This document shows, one piece after another, positions 12,190 to 22,559 of a stretch of DNA of 64,000 bases. The stretch comes from Stictocephala bisonia (lineage: Eukaryota > Arthropoda > Insecta > Hemiptera > Membracidae). The notes under the pieces were generated by a model. It was given only the letters and a program-made list of their open reading frames with translations, searched no databases and was not told where the DNA came from. The number at the start of each line of letters is the position of its first letter. Position 1 is the first letter of the stretch. Location: the NCBI GenBank assembly GCA_035578905.1, contig JAQJVL010000570.1, forward strand, positions 62,001 to 126,000. The letters run 5' to 3'. The position numbers and the translations under genes are program-made.

Positions 12190-12968
12190 GTCATGCTCTT
12201 GATTTTATACACCTACAATAGATAGCTCATGTAGTAGGAATATTTGTGGCAGTAATTTGGTTAGTTAGTGAGTTAGTTATACCTGCTACCACAACAGTGC
12301 ACTAATAATTGAATTCCTTGAGTTGTATGAAACTGTCCACTTATGTGGAACTCCACTTTGTAAGAGTACAAAGATAGAAATTGAAAGATGCAGCATTTAA
12401 AGGTTTATTTGATCAATTGGGCAGCTCTTTTCCAAACATAATTATTGTTGATGTAGTAAGATCTAAAATTAAGTCTATTAATAGAATAGTTAGCAATCAC
12501 TTACGTATATCGAGATCAGCCGCCAGTTTTTCAACGCAGAACATTCAAGTGCTCCACTTGATTTCAAACTTGCAAAAATCATTCTTCTTATTTGAATGTA
12601 GTGTAAACCGTGGAAAAAGTGTCACATTACTTGATTCAAGTAAACTACACTTTACTCAAGTAGCTTGACCAATGTAAGTGCGGCTTACCGTCTGACTATT
12701 ACCGTAATTGGTAATGTGTCTTATTGATTACGTTCTTGTTCAATTTTTATTTATTCCTATGGGTAAATGGGTTGGTTTTTGTGTGTTTGTCAAGCCTTCT
12801 ATAAAAAAAATGTTATAAAATAAACAGCGGTGGACAGTTTTTATTTACATCTGCATCAGGGATGTCTACGATACTGAAGACTTTAATAATTGTACTTAAT
12901 GTTGCTGAAAAATATTGGAAAATGGGAAGTTTTCATGAAATCTTTCAGTGCTGACGGATGCTACAGAT
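12190..12968 (+). mobile_element. Harbinger-type MADF element relic, duplicate 1
   Basis: This segment is repeated at 15661-16190: both carry AGGAATATTTGTGG, GTAATTTGGTTAGTTAGTGAG, AAAAAGTGTCACATTACTTG, TAGCTTGACCAATGTAAGTG and GGGATGTCTACGATACTGAAGA in the same order. The coding remnant at 12300-12520 reads KDAAFKGLFDQLGSSFPN...VVRSKIKSIN, collinear with the MADF-like protein of the 17.4-kb element. Stops and missing blocks make it non-functional. MADF/Myb-SANT-like second ORFs are known in PIF/Harbinger transposons; the assignment here is inferred from that. Confidence 0.6.
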
Positions 12969-13326
12969 TGGGGGGTGTGGGTACCAGGGAGTGGTGATAC
13001 CTTTCGAGCCGTTCCGACCACACCTTGCATGCGGGGTGGGTTCGGCAGACTGGTCCACACCTGGTATCAACTCTCACTTGTTAGCTGCGTAGAGCTACCC
13101 TCTGCCACTGGGTGTTGGTCCACCTACAGAACCAAGTGAGGGGGGCCCCAGACTAAGGTGTTAAGCGACCCGTGCCGAAAGTCTCGTGGTGCTGGGGGCC
13201 TAATATTCAGTACCTTTAACGGAGCCTTCTGGGAACCAGGGGGCACTCAGTCGTAATTACTCCTTACCTCCCTAAACGGGTCACTGGGGAGGTGGACTGC
13301 AGCAACCCGGTACTCGTGGGAATTGT

Positions 13327-13509
13327 ATGGAAGCTGACACTAATACGATTGATTTGTTTACAGGTGCGGTAACTCCCGAAGGCCTGTTTATGGACAACCT
13401 CAGCTTGTCCTCTCCGGCGCCGGCTCTGCCTGCAGAGGGCACCACAGCCACGCTCTCCCACAAAATTCACTCCGGCGACGTAAGAGAGGCGCTGATTCAG
13501 GAGCCATGA
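13327..13509 (+). pseudogene. N-terminal fragment of LINE ORF1
   Basis: A 60-codon frame starts with ATG in MEADTNTIDLFTGAVTPEG and ends at a stop shortly before the internal deletion. It is Ser/Pro/Ala-rich, as expected for the disordered N-terminus of a gag-like ORF1. No zinc knuckle remains. The position upstream of the RT in the same GC-rich block is the main support. Confidence 0.4.
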
Positions 13510-13689
13510 ATCGTTGGAGGGAAAATGAGAGTAATGGGGCTCGGCACTGTTGAAGGTAAGTTAGTGTATGATGTTAGCTGCAATAACCCTAGGGGCTTGT
13601 ATCTTCATCAAATGTATAAAACTGACCGGTCTTTGTTCCAGGGACACGGCTGTAACTGAGGTATACCGACAAGTAACGGTGACATCAGA

Positions 13690-14235
13690 ATACCTGCCTT
13701 ATGACTCCGAGGACAGTGTTCCTGGACATAAAAACCTTTAACAATACGAGACATCCTCGATTATGACAAAGCTGGTTTCCAGGGGCACTGAAGGAACAGT
13801 TGTACGCTGGGTCAGCAACATGCTCAGCACCCGCAGAGCCCAAGCCCAAACTTCACTGTGTGGGGCGGTGAGAGAGATACAAGCGCAAAGAGGATATCCA
13901 CAGGGGGGTATTTTGTTACCCTCCTGTGGAACCTGGTCGTGAATTATCTCCTCACGGCACTCAACAAGCATGGAGCGTACGCTCAGGGTTATACTGACGA
14001 TATAGTGATCCTAATCTCTGGTACATACATGGAGACATGCCTCGATCTTATGAGGAGGTCATTGTCAATGGTGGAGACATGGTGCATAGCGGAGTGGTTA
14101 TCTGTTCATCCCGGTAAGACCGTTAAGGTACCATTCACAAATAAAAGGTACGCGGAGGTTGTCAGAGTACCAAGAATCTCTGTCAACTGTGACCAGGTGT
14201 CTAAGAAAGTTAAGAATCTGAGTGTATGTAGATGA
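13690..14235 (+). pseudogene. reverse transcriptase fragment of the I-group LINE
   Basis: Spread over two or three frames: a degraded FLDIK segment near 13720, GTVVRWVSNMLSTRRAQAQ (13795-13850), GYPQGG (about 13890-13905), LLWNLVVNYLLTALNKHG (13920-13970) and GYTDDIVILISG (13985-14020), where the catalytic Y-A-D-D has become Y-T-D-D. It continues with METWCIAEWLSVHPGKT-like text, the usual 'WC...L..NP.KT' block after the active site. Frameshifts near 13740 and 13910 separate the parts. Confidence 0.75.
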
Positions 14236-14547
14236 CAAATTTACCTGGAATAGACACCTCACCCACGCCATAGACTGCTCTCGACCTCATTGATGAGGCT
14301 GAGGCGTACCTTTTGATGCACGTGGGGACTGAACCCTCAGTTAGTACATTGGCTTTATACGAGGGTCGTCAGGCTGATGCGTGTATATGGAGCCATATTT
14401 GATGGCCCAAGGTCCAACAAGTCACTGCTGTTAAAAACCTAACCAAGGTGCAGCGGTTAGCTTGGTTGGAAATCCTTGGGGCATTTAAGGGTATACCCAC
14501 CGCTGCAATGGAGGTACTGCTAAGTTCCCCCCCTTGACATTTTTATC

Positions 14548-15030
14548 ATGGGGGAGGCAAGGCTTGCGGCATATAGGCTCCAGACCAGCGGATGCTGGCA
14601 AGTTCACTATGCCAGTAATCATACAAAAATCTCTAGCATCCTACAATCGGACGTTCTAGAGATATGTTCGGATAGGATGCCTAGACTAACCGACTCTAAC
14701 AAACCCTATCATGTCGTCATTCGCGACAGAAAAGATTGGGAACAAGGTGAATCAATCGCAATGAAGAACGCGATCACGTGGTACACAGATGGCTCACAAA
14801 CCATCCTTGGGTCTGGTTACGGGGTCTATGGTGCCAGGTCAAAAACTGAGCTCAGTTGTAGCCTTGGCAAACTGGCTACAGTTTTTCAGGCAAAAGTGGC
14901 TGCCATAGCTGACTGTGCTCAGACAAAAATAGATTTGGGCCTTATGGGAAAAACTATCTATCTGAACTCAAACAGCCAAACGGCACTAAAGTCACTTACG
15001 TCGTTCGACTTCACCTCGAGTCTAGTTTAG
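14548..15030 (+). pseudogene. RNase H domain of the I-group LINE
   Basis: An open frame of 160 codons. The block ITWYTDGSQTILGSGYGVYG (about 14770-14830) is the RNase H beta-1 region with the first catalytic Asp; AVFQAKVAAIADC-like text carries the Glu position, here in VFQAKVAA with Glu replaced by Lys, which would inactivate it; IYLNSNSQTALKSL follows with the D-S-Q segment changed to N-S-Q. Loss of two catalytic acids fits a dead copy. The frame ends prematurely at TAG 15028-15030; the domain continues in the same direction with WVSGHTEVLGNERAD-like sequence (15088-15127). Confidence 0.75.
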
Positions 15031-15279
15031 GACTGTCACGGGGTTCTTAAAACGCTGGCGTGTTCCAATTGGGTAATTTTGTCATGGGTGTCAGGTCACA
15101 CCGAGGTACTGGGAAACGAGAGGGCAGACCACTGTGCCAGGAAAGGCACTAAGGAACGTCCCGTTGGCCTAGAACCGGCATGCGGGGATGCTTACAGCCT
15201 CGCCAAGAGAGTTGCCTCTACTTGAGTCGCTGGCAAGTTCCAGGAGACCTGGGAGGTAACGCAAGCTAAGGAGGTCCTG

Positions 15280-15582
15280 TTGGGGCCGTCGTACCCCAAC
15301 ATAGCTGAAGCTCTTTCTCTTGCAAGATCAGAACTCCGAAGGGTGGTTGGTTTTATAACGGGACACTGGACGTTTCGGGCACACATGAACACGATGGGGT
15401 TCCCAACCCCCATTCTCTTGTGTAGGGAATATGGGGAGGAGGAGTCTGTACGGCTCATCCTCTTCCACTGTCCGGCCCTATCTAGGAAGCGGGCTCTCAC
15501 CTTGGGCGGCGGTTTTGAACGTGTCCGACGTGTAGCACAGGAAAACCTCGTCAAGGCAATCTCAACGTTTGAAGTCCTGTAA
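15280..15582 (+). pseudogene. 3' Cys-His region of the I-group LINE polyprotein
   Basis: The frame contains VVGFITGHWTFRAHMNTMG and LLCREYGEEESVRLILFHC followed by PALSRKR, matching the terminal 'GH..L..H...MG...CR.C...EE...H.L..CP.L...R' block common to I/R1/Jockey-type elements. It ends at a TAA (15580-15582) that probably is the original stop, followed by the 3' UTR hairpin. Confidence 0.7.
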
Positions 15583-15660
15583 AGGAGGGCGCACAATAAG
15601 CCTTTTTGGCTTAGGGGCCGTTAGCAGTTTTGAAGCCTGGTCCTCCAAATCGTAAAAAAG

Positions 15661-16190
15661 TCACACTATGGATTATATACACCCACAATAGATAAACCAT
15701 ATAATAGGAATATTTGTGGTAGTAATTTGGTTAGTTAGTGAGGCCTGCTACCACAACAGTGCACGAATAATTGAATTACTTGAGTGGTTTGAAAACTATC
15801 CACATATGTGGAACTCCTCTACAAGATCAGCCGCCATTTTTCTCAATACAGAACATTCACTTGATAAAAACATAGCTTACAAAAATCGTTCTTCTTATTT
15901 GAATGTAGTTTAAACTTTGGAAAAAGTGTCACATTACTTGATTCAAGTAAACTAAACTCAAGTAGCTTGACCAATGTAAGTGCGACTTATTCACATAGGT
16001 TGTTTTTTGTGTGTTTGTTAAGCCTTCTATAAATGAAAAGAATACTGTAAAATAAACAGTGGTGGAAATTGTTTTTTTACAGCTGTATCCTGGGATGTCT
16101 ACGATACTGAAGAATTTAATAATTGTGCTTAATGTTGCTGAAAAATATTTGAAATGGGAATTTTTCATGAAACGTTTCAGTGCTACAGAT
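15661..16190 (+). mobile_element. Harbinger-type MADF element relic, duplicate 2
   Basis: Repeats the order of landmarks in 12190-12968 but is shorter. The coding remnant (15716-15913) reads ARIIELLEWFENYPHMWNSS, the start of a MADF domain (I-L-x-x-Y-E-x-Y-P-x-L-W-N pattern), then jumps to SAAIFL..., so part of the domain is deleted. The two duplicates flank the LINE relic as tandem, same-orientation copies. Confidence 0.6.
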
Positions 16191-16461
16191 TGTCTCTTTT
16201 CGAAAACAGACCATGTCTTGTTGCTCTCAAGACAGGCGATTAGTATGGTAGATAAAACTAATTAATTTGTATTGACAGTTTAATTAGCCTAATTTTAACT
16301 TGTTTAACAACCGGTTTCTGGGGAAAATTGTAAGTTGGCTCATGACTAGCAACAGTCATTTGGTAAAATCTATTAGGAACAAGCGCAAATACTGGGGGAA
16401 GGGGATAAAATTAGATTAAAATTTTCCAAAAAAGTTATTTGTGTAGGTAAAATTGTATACT

Positions 16462-16690
16462 ATGATCGCTGCCTTATGGCCGCAGCGAACGCCTCAGTGG
16501 CAGTTAGAGATAGCTCACTAATAACTAATATTCAGCTTTACAACGTAGTAGTAATAATTACTACGTTTATTGTTGAGGATTTCGAAGAAATAAAAGGAAG
16601 GGCTCACAAGGTGTTGGCGTCCTCACGGCGAAACTTGACACACGTTCAGCGCACTTTTTGATACGATCTCTGTTTCTCTCTTCTCTGTGG
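16462..16690. mobile_element. 'CAGAGGTCGCT' MITE, tandem copy 1
   Basis: Shares with copies 2-4 the order GCGAACGCCT ... AACTAATAT/CGTA ... TAGTAATAATTACTACGTTT ... GGTGTTGGCGTCC/GGTGCTGGCCCT ... TTCAGCGCA ... CTGTTTCTCTC. The 5' terminus is shortened relative to copies 2 and 3. No coding. Confidence 0.6.
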
Positions 16691-16811
16691 TAAAGTCAAA
16701 TATTCTACTCAGCAGTGAATAGCTTACAAGGAATTTGTATATTAAGATTATAATTAAATACATTGACTACAAGCAGTATTTCGACCTGCTATTTCCGTGA
16801 GGTTTGATTAA

Positions 16812-17065
16812 CTCCACAGAAATAAAAAAACAGAGGTCGCTTTCTTATGACCGCAACGAACGCCTGTAATTGGATTACAACTAACGTACACATTTATAAT
16901 CTGTACTAATAATTAATCGGATTAACCTTGAGGTTTTGGAGGGGGAGGGGAGGAACTGACAATGGTGCTGGCCCTGTCATACGCACGGTGAAATAGAGAA
17001 CTAACTACTCGAAACCCGTTCAGCGCAATATTGAGTGTGACCTTCGTCTATTTTCTGTGTTTATT
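16812..17065. mobile_element. 'CAGAGGTCGCT' MITE, tandem copy 2
   Basis: Left end AAAAAACAGAGGTCGCT is mirrored at the right by CTTCGTCTATTTTCTGTG, giving a short imperfect terminal inverted repeat. Internal blocks are collinear with copies 1 and 3; a purine tract (GGAGGGGGAGGGGAGG) is inserted at 16938-16953. Confidence 0.6.
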
Positions 17066-17088
17066 CGATGATATTGGCAACTAGCACA

Positions 17089-17343
17089 GAGAAAAACAGA
17101 AGTCGCTGTGTTACGTTCAAAGCGAACGTGCGACCGTTATATAGAGATTACAACTAATGTATATCTTTATAAATTTGTAGTAATAATTACTACGTTTGTC
17201 CTTGTGGATTTGGGGAGAATAAAGGAGGGACTGACAAGGTGCTGGCCCTACCATCGAGTGGGAAGCTGGAAAAATAACTTCTAGACACATATTCAGCGCA
17301 CTATTGGTTGCGCCTTCTGTTTCTTTCCTTCTTTCTCTATGCA
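17089..17343. mobile_element. 'CAGAGGTCGCT' MITE, tandem copy 3
   Basis: The best preserved copy: AGAGAAAAACAGAAGTCGCT at the left and GCGCCTTCTGTTTCTTTCC at the right, near-perfect reverse complements. It is only about 24 bp from copy 2. Confidence 0.65.
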
Positions 17344-17369
17344 ACTGCCCCACTAAGTGCATAAACGGC

Positions 17370-18131
17370 ATTTACATTAGTCAAGTTACTTGACTCTAGT
17401 TTACTTGATCAAGCAAACTTAAATGAACTTTCCCCGTGTAAACAATTGCTCAAGTACTGTATGTTATTGTTTGTTCAAGTACTACTTGACCCCTAAATTC
17501 AAGTGGCAAGTAAGAATTGAACATGTTTAATTTTTCAGTCAAGTTGAATTAACTTTAATTAAGTAGGAAGGTAATTTGATTAGTATAACCCAACATTCAA
17601 GTTCGATCATATGTACTTGTGTCAAGTAAAACAGCTGTGTAGACTGTAGAGAGCTAACCTACAAATCAGATGTCACAGTACAACGTTGAGTTATTGTTTG
17701 TTCAAAGTATATATTTTAATAAAGTCTTCGAAAAATATGAAGTGGAACAGTGCACAAATAATTGAATTACTTGTTTTGTATGAAAACTATCCACTACTGT
17801 GGAACTCCTCTTTGAAAGAGCACAAAGATAGAAATTTGAGGGATGCAGCATTTAAAAATTCAATGATTAACTGCGCAGCACTTTTCCAAACATAACTGTA
17901 ATATCTAAAATTAAGTCTATTAAAACAACAGTTAGCCAGGAATGTGACAAAATCACAAAATCAAAGACATCTGGTGCAGTTGCAGATGAAATTTATGAAC
18001 TAAAATTGAGCTGGTTCCATTCAAACTTGCAAAAATCGTTCTTTTTACTTGAATGAAGTGTAAACTCTGAAAGAAGTGTCAAGTTAATTGATTGAAGTAA
18101 ACTAGACTCAATTAACTTAAACAACGTAAAT
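17370..18131 (+). mobile_element. PIF/Harbinger-like non-autonomous element carrying a MADF ORF
   Basis: Imperfect terminal inverted repeats of ~60 bp: left ATTTACATTAGTCAAGTTAC..., right (reverse complement) ATTTACGTTGTTTAAGTTAA..., both running into GTCTAGTTTACTT-type sequence. The interior carries one MADF-like ORF and no DDE transposase. PIF/Harbinger elements encode a transposase plus a DNA-binding MADF/Myb-like protein; a ~760-bp derivative keeping only the second ORF would fit. Related pieces occur at 12190, 15661 and 50503. Confidence 0.6.
17737..18055 (+). pseudogene. MADF/Myb-SANT-like DNA-binding ORF of the Harbinger-like element
   Basis: From ATG 17737 the frame reads MKWNSAQIIELLVLYENYP, LLWNSSLKEHKDRNLRDAAF and stops at 17893-17895. 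In another frame the domain continues IKSIKTTVSQECDKITKSKT, SGAVADEIYELKLSWF. The pattern W-x5-I-I-x-L-x3-Y-E-x-Y-P-x-L-W-N ... K-x-R-x3-R-D-A-A ... K-S-x(3)-SGA-x-D-x(2)-Y is a MADF/Myb-SANT-like fold. One indel near 17885 breaks it, so this copy should make only a truncated peptide. In intact relatives the protein binds element ends and helps transposase import (family knowledge). Confidence 0.65.
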
Positions 18132-18175
18132 TCAGCTATACATACATGACATTCGCAAGTAATGCAACCCTTGAA

Positions 18176-18584
18176 AGTGGCCGTTTCGCTCTACGAAAAA
18201 TTCCAAAAACCATTGCTTTCTATTTAAACGTTTCGGTTCGTAATAACGGTCGTATTTGTAACATTGATAAGTGAAGAATTGTCCTAGTGTTAGTTTTAGT
18301 AAAAAATTCTTATTTTAATAATTTGACTACCGTTTAATATGTTAAGCTTTATACGTGTTTCTTAACGATTAAAAAAAAATAAAACTCGTAATATCAAAGT
18401 ATAGTCCACTAGATTGGAAATTTAATAATCATACAGTGTTCACTATAACTTAATATACAAATAACGAACCATACAAGTGAGATAGAACAGAATGTATTTT
18501 CCGTTGGTGGTAAAAATGTCTTATACAGCAGTCGACGTCAGATTACCATCGGTGGCTTGCTAGTTTGGGGAACGGCCGCCAAAA
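18176..18584. mobile_element. MITE of the GGCCGTTTCC family, copy 2
   Basis: Left end GTGGCCGTTTCGCTC, right end TTGGGGAACGGCCGCC. The right half (18365-18584) matches 2890-3115, with CTCGTAATATCAAAGTATAG, CCACTAGATTGG, AATCATACAGTG, CGGTGGCTTGCTAGTTTGGG. The left half (TATTTAAACG...CGTAATAACGGTCG) matches 58083-58200. It is longer than copy 1, which lacks the left-half block. Confidence 0.6.
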
Positions 18585-19297
18585 AAATACATATCGACAT
18601 TATAAAGTTAGTAACAAGGCTACACCTAATAATCTTGGGTGGCCCTAAAGGCCAGCAAATAATCTCGATTTAATGGTCATTAGGCTGTGCATTTTCAATA
18701 ATTATAACACGGAAAATATGAATGGTGGTCTGGGTTGTTTTAATTTTTATAGGGTCTGAGAGGACCAATTTTGTCGTAAGTAAATCGATTGCTCTATATA
18801 GGAATGACGGAATAAACGATAATAGAGTTCCAAAAGTGAGGGATGATATAAATACACAGTGGGGGCGGCGAGGGGTGGCATGAGTCACCGCTGATCATTA
18901 CGTGAGCGCTTGCGCCCCACACCTCAGGTATTTCGGTCAGCGACTAACTTCGGTCCCCTCCACCCTAGGTAAGTTTAAACACATGTGCTACATATTATCG
19001 TAGATATTTGCCTGTTGCGTAATATTTGGACTTACTAATTGGGTGTTAACTCGTTTTTAGAATGTTCAGTATTTTATATAAAAATATATTTTAATTTTTT
19101 GGACTCGAAAAAAATACAATGTTGTTCCTAAATAAGTTAATGTATAATTTAATTATGGGGTTCAAACATACATTTCGTGCCCGACCCTTATTGGTCACCA
19201 TCATACTGTATTTAGATAACCCACCCACGATACTTATTCACAATTTTTTTATTAAAAACCGCATCTCTTCACTTATTTTTGTTTATTAATAAATATA
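18585..19297. other. intergenic DNA, nothing recognised
   Basis: AT-rich with a GC-richer spot at 18855-18960 (GGGGGCGGCGAGGGGTGGC). That spot is not in a supported frame. No RNA or gene signal is seen. Confidence 0.35.
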
Positions 19298-19836
19298 CAG
19301 TTGTCACAAAATAGGTGCCCTGGCTGGTAATTTTCTACGCCTATGTTAGAGCAAAAAGTAAGAAATCATTTTTTATCGAAAATTTTGTCTGGTAGTGTCT
19401 TTCTGTGTTTTTTACAAAACAATAATAACTCAAGAACGGTTTGACCCACTGACTTGAATTTTTTTACAAACTTCTTTACATCAACAACAAATAAACAGTA
19501 GGAAAATATCCTTCAAGTTAACTTAAGTCATTTCAAATGGTGGCAATTTAGAAATTTTAACTCATATATCTTGTAAACCAAAAAATATTAAAACATTTTA
19601 AAAACAAGGTAAATAAATTGTTATTTTCAGTTTTTTAATAATTGTAATTTAAATAAGTGAACAACATTTTCAGTCAGATGGTCGAACCATTCTTGAGTTA
19701 TTAAATTTGTTGTAACAAAAAGACATTTAGACTCTAAACGGAGAGGAATTTGAAAAAAATTTTATCTTCCACATTTGACTGTTAATTAAGTGTAGAATCA
19801 GAAATTTAACAGCCAGGATACCTTTTTGACACACTG
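19298..19836. mobile_element. palindromic Tc1/mariner-like MITE
   Basis: Termini CAGTTGTCACAAAATAGGTG and (reverse complement of right) CAGTGTGTCAAAAAGGTATC, both running into CCTGGCTG, with TA on each flank. Internal blocks are also mirrored (ACTCAAGAACGGTTTGACCC against TGGTCGAACCATTCTTGAGT), so most of the 539 bp is a long foldback. Non-coding. Confidence 0.7.
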
Positions 19837-21310
19837 TATACATAATTTTTGCTATACCCTACACAATAAATTTAACTAAGAACTATACAATGTAAATCTA
19901 CCTATTAAATAAGACATTGGTGTTATATAAAGTTGAGAAGTCACTTTGTCACTTACTAAATTTTTGGTAATTTCTGTTTTGGAAATCGTATTTTCATTTT
20001 TGCTCGCAGGTTTGACCATGATTTCATTGTAATCATTGTTATTATAATTTGCGTGGAAGGCTTCCAAATCCGTAAATCTTGAACAATTCAGGTTTCAAGA
20101 CCGTCAATGTACTTTTGCTTCATGTATATAAGCGAATGTGTTTGAGGCGTGTATAGCACCAGAGGGTTCGTACGTGTATAACGCGTTAGTGAAAGCCTCC
20201 AATCTTTGTTTCATTAATATTTTGGAGATTTTTTAAATTATTTTCTATTTTTATCAAATTACATATTATGGCCTACATTTACTTATTTTGATCTTTAATT
20301 CATATTTATTTTTCATGTGTTTAATTTTATTAATTATTAATTCACATTTCTTTATTTACTCATTCAATTCAAATAATGTATTATTTACTTATTCAAATAA
20401 TAAATACTTGATGCATTGGTGCATTTATATTAACACTATTGAAAAAATGTGGTTGCATGAAGGTCGCCATCTCAGACTCGAATGACACAAAGTTCAAGTG
20501 AACAGTGTTAGCTGCATGCAGCAAATACTTCTCAACGTTTATCTAGAAAACTACTTCTTCCTGTGTAGAATATTTAAATTTTACTTTACAAATATCAACA
20601 CAAAAAGACTTATATGTTATCTGTCTATATTCTGTGATGTTACTAAACTTATTAATAAACGAATCCGTAAATATATATGACTATTAAAAGTGGCAAAAAT
20701 ATATTTAAATATTTGCAATGACATTTTACTAAAAGGTGCTAGTAGCATGGGTCTGGGCAGACTCGCAAATCCACGAGTAAATACTTTTCCTTGTGAGTAA
20801 ATACTTTTTTTATTCATCTCATTTCTAAGCAAATGCTTTATTGACTAGTAATTACTACAAGTATTTAGCTTTTTCTTGTTTTATTCACGTACTCGCAAGT
20901 ATTTCCTTGTCACACAGAAAGTAAAAACTTTTACTCGTTTTTATTCACTTCACTCAATATTGACTGAATCAAATCATATTACCCTGGATATTATTGAACT
21001 GTTAATAAATGGCCCTTGCTGCACATAAGTCGAACTCAATTAGTAATCTGACTACACAGGTCATCCACATTCATATTCGCCTTAAAATACGCACAAAGCT
21101 GTGTCGGCGTCTTATATCTGAGAACAGAACAGTTGACGTGACATTTATTTTAATTTCTATAATTTGTTAGAAAAACGCCAATACATTTAGGATTTATGGT
21201 TTTTATGTAAGGAAAATATACTAACTACAGATTTATAAGAATGCCTAAATGTTGTAATCTACTTATAACAGCTGTTGAGGCGTCATTTTTCTTTTTTTCC
21301 TTAGAGTCTA
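19837..21310. other. AT-rich intergenic DNA, nothing recognised
   Basis: Many short frames rich in Phe, Asn, Ile and Lys, as expected from AT-rich non-coding DNA. At 20760-20950 the words GAGTAAATACTT and ACTCGCAAGTATTT recur in loose copies, a weak low-order repeat. Confidence 0.35.
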
Positions 21311-21719
21311 CAGAGGCTGTCGGCCATGTTGGTTTTAATCCCATAAGAACATTGTTATTTGCGAATCTATATTTTTCGCTAATTATTAACCAAAAGTTGT
21401 GTATGAAGTGTCATTTTAAATGTTATAATATTGCGCTTTGGGTGTGTTTTTGATATTTTGAATACATAGGCCTACGCCTGGTTTTGAAAAATAGGTGAAA
21501 ATAAAAACCTCAAACTAAATATTTTCACATTTTTTTCTACAAAACTAAATAGGAATTTACAAACAAATTCAACGCGCAATTTCATTCTTGATCAAATGCA
21601 ATTTGTTAGAAAACATCAGTTTAAAATAACTGTTTAATTTGGTTACGCGTGGTGGTGTGTCCGGTTCGAAAATAATATTGTTCTTGTGGGATTAAAACCA
21701 ACATGGCCGACAACCTCTG
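21311..21719 (+). mobile_element. 'CAGAGGCTGTCGGCC' MITE, copy 1
   Basis: The left end CAGAGGCTGTCGGCCATG and right end are inverted repeats of about 50 bp, through TTGGTTTTAATCCCATAAGA. AGAGTCT occurs just outside both ends. The CAGAG start and short length suggest a hAT-type MITE. Reading frames through it are artefacts of the repeat. Confidence 0.7.
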
Positions 21720-21805
21720 CAGAGTCTTAATTTCTTTTTTCTCGTTTTTTTCTGTTCTGTAACTTTTGTGACGGTCTTTTTTCCTAATGTAATTGTGTAC
21801 AAGGA

Positions 21806-21897
21806 CATAAATAAATGTCCTTATTAACTAAGATAATATGTTTTTGTTAATGATAACAAAAACATATTATCTTAGTTAATAAGGACATTTACTTATG
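21806..21897. repeat. near-perfect 44-bp hairpin with 4-nt loop
   Basis: The arms 21813-21849 and 21854-21890 are exact reverse complements over 37 bp around the loop ATGA. Pairing resumes after one mismatch to 21806/21897. It is not part of the MITE ending at 21719. It could be a foldback insertion, a hairpin RNA source or an assembly artefact. Confidence 0.9.
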
Positions 21898-22559
21898 AAT
21901 CTTTACTAGCCGACAGTCCTTGCTTCACTACTGGGTGGTTCCCTACGCTTGCTTACCATTCCCTCCGTGGTTATATCTAAACCATCACATCGGTTTAAAA
22001 AAGCTAAGCCTTCTGCCGTTCTAACAAGATTTTATAATCTAGAAACCCCTAAAAGTCTACTTTAAGGGGATGCAAAGTAGTGAAATCTGTCAGATAGTAG
22101 AACTGACCTTAAAACATTTCACAAGGAAAACCAAATTAGCTGAGTCATGTTTACGTTTTTTAGATAGGGTCTCTGGTTTTTAAGTAACCAACACATTTTG
22201 TAATTATTCTGCCGACTCAGCATTGATATTACTATGACATTTTGTTTTTTGTTGTCCTCTACAAATAACCGAGTGAGTAAACTTCCAGGAATTCACCTGA
22301 GATTCAGCAAAGATCATCTATTTGATAATAATTACATCATCTACTAATGACGAGATTCCTGGAAGTGTTCCGTTCCCTCCAACCGAACTGGAATTTTGTT
22401 GACTCTTTGGGCCTTCTGAGTACCGAGACAAATTTGGAATTTCTTTGAAAAATTTCGTCAACGAATTCAAAGAGATAAACAGAAGATGATCTCAGTGATT
22501 AACAGATTGTTCTCAGATTGTGACACTTAGATTATATTGAGATATGAGACACCGTCACT
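21898..22559. other. intergenic DNA, nothing recognised
   Basis: Contains a loose inverted pair (ACTTCCAGGAATTC near 22281 and GAGATTCCTGGAAGTG near 22347) but no gene or typed repeat. Confidence 0.35.

Larger units (their letters stand above)
12969..15660 (+). mobile_element. internally deleted I-group LINE relic (with RNase H)
   Basis: A GC-richer block than its surroundings, lying between the two MADF-relic duplicates. It keeps a 5' region, the start of an ORF1, part of the reverse transcriptase, an RNase H domain and the 3' cysteine-histidine region, but the rest of ORF1 and the endonuclease are gone between about 13510 and 13690. An RNase H domain after the RT places it in the I/R1/LOA side of non-LTR elements. 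The 3' end carries a small hairpin (TAAGCC...GGCTTA at 15596-15614) and a short A run near 15652. Frameshifts and stops make it dead. Confidence 0.75.

Noticed and set aside
13264..13470. Minus-strand frames over the LINE 5' region
   Set aside because: Antisense shadows of a GC-rich LINE segment whose sense strand carries the ORF1 start.
15192..15596. 134-codon minus-strand frame
   Set aside because: Antisense to the LINE Cys-His region, which has clear motif support on the + strand.
21241..21453. 70-codon frame with VGHVGFNPIRTLLF
   Set aside because: It runs through the terminal inverted repeat of the MITE at 21311-21719.
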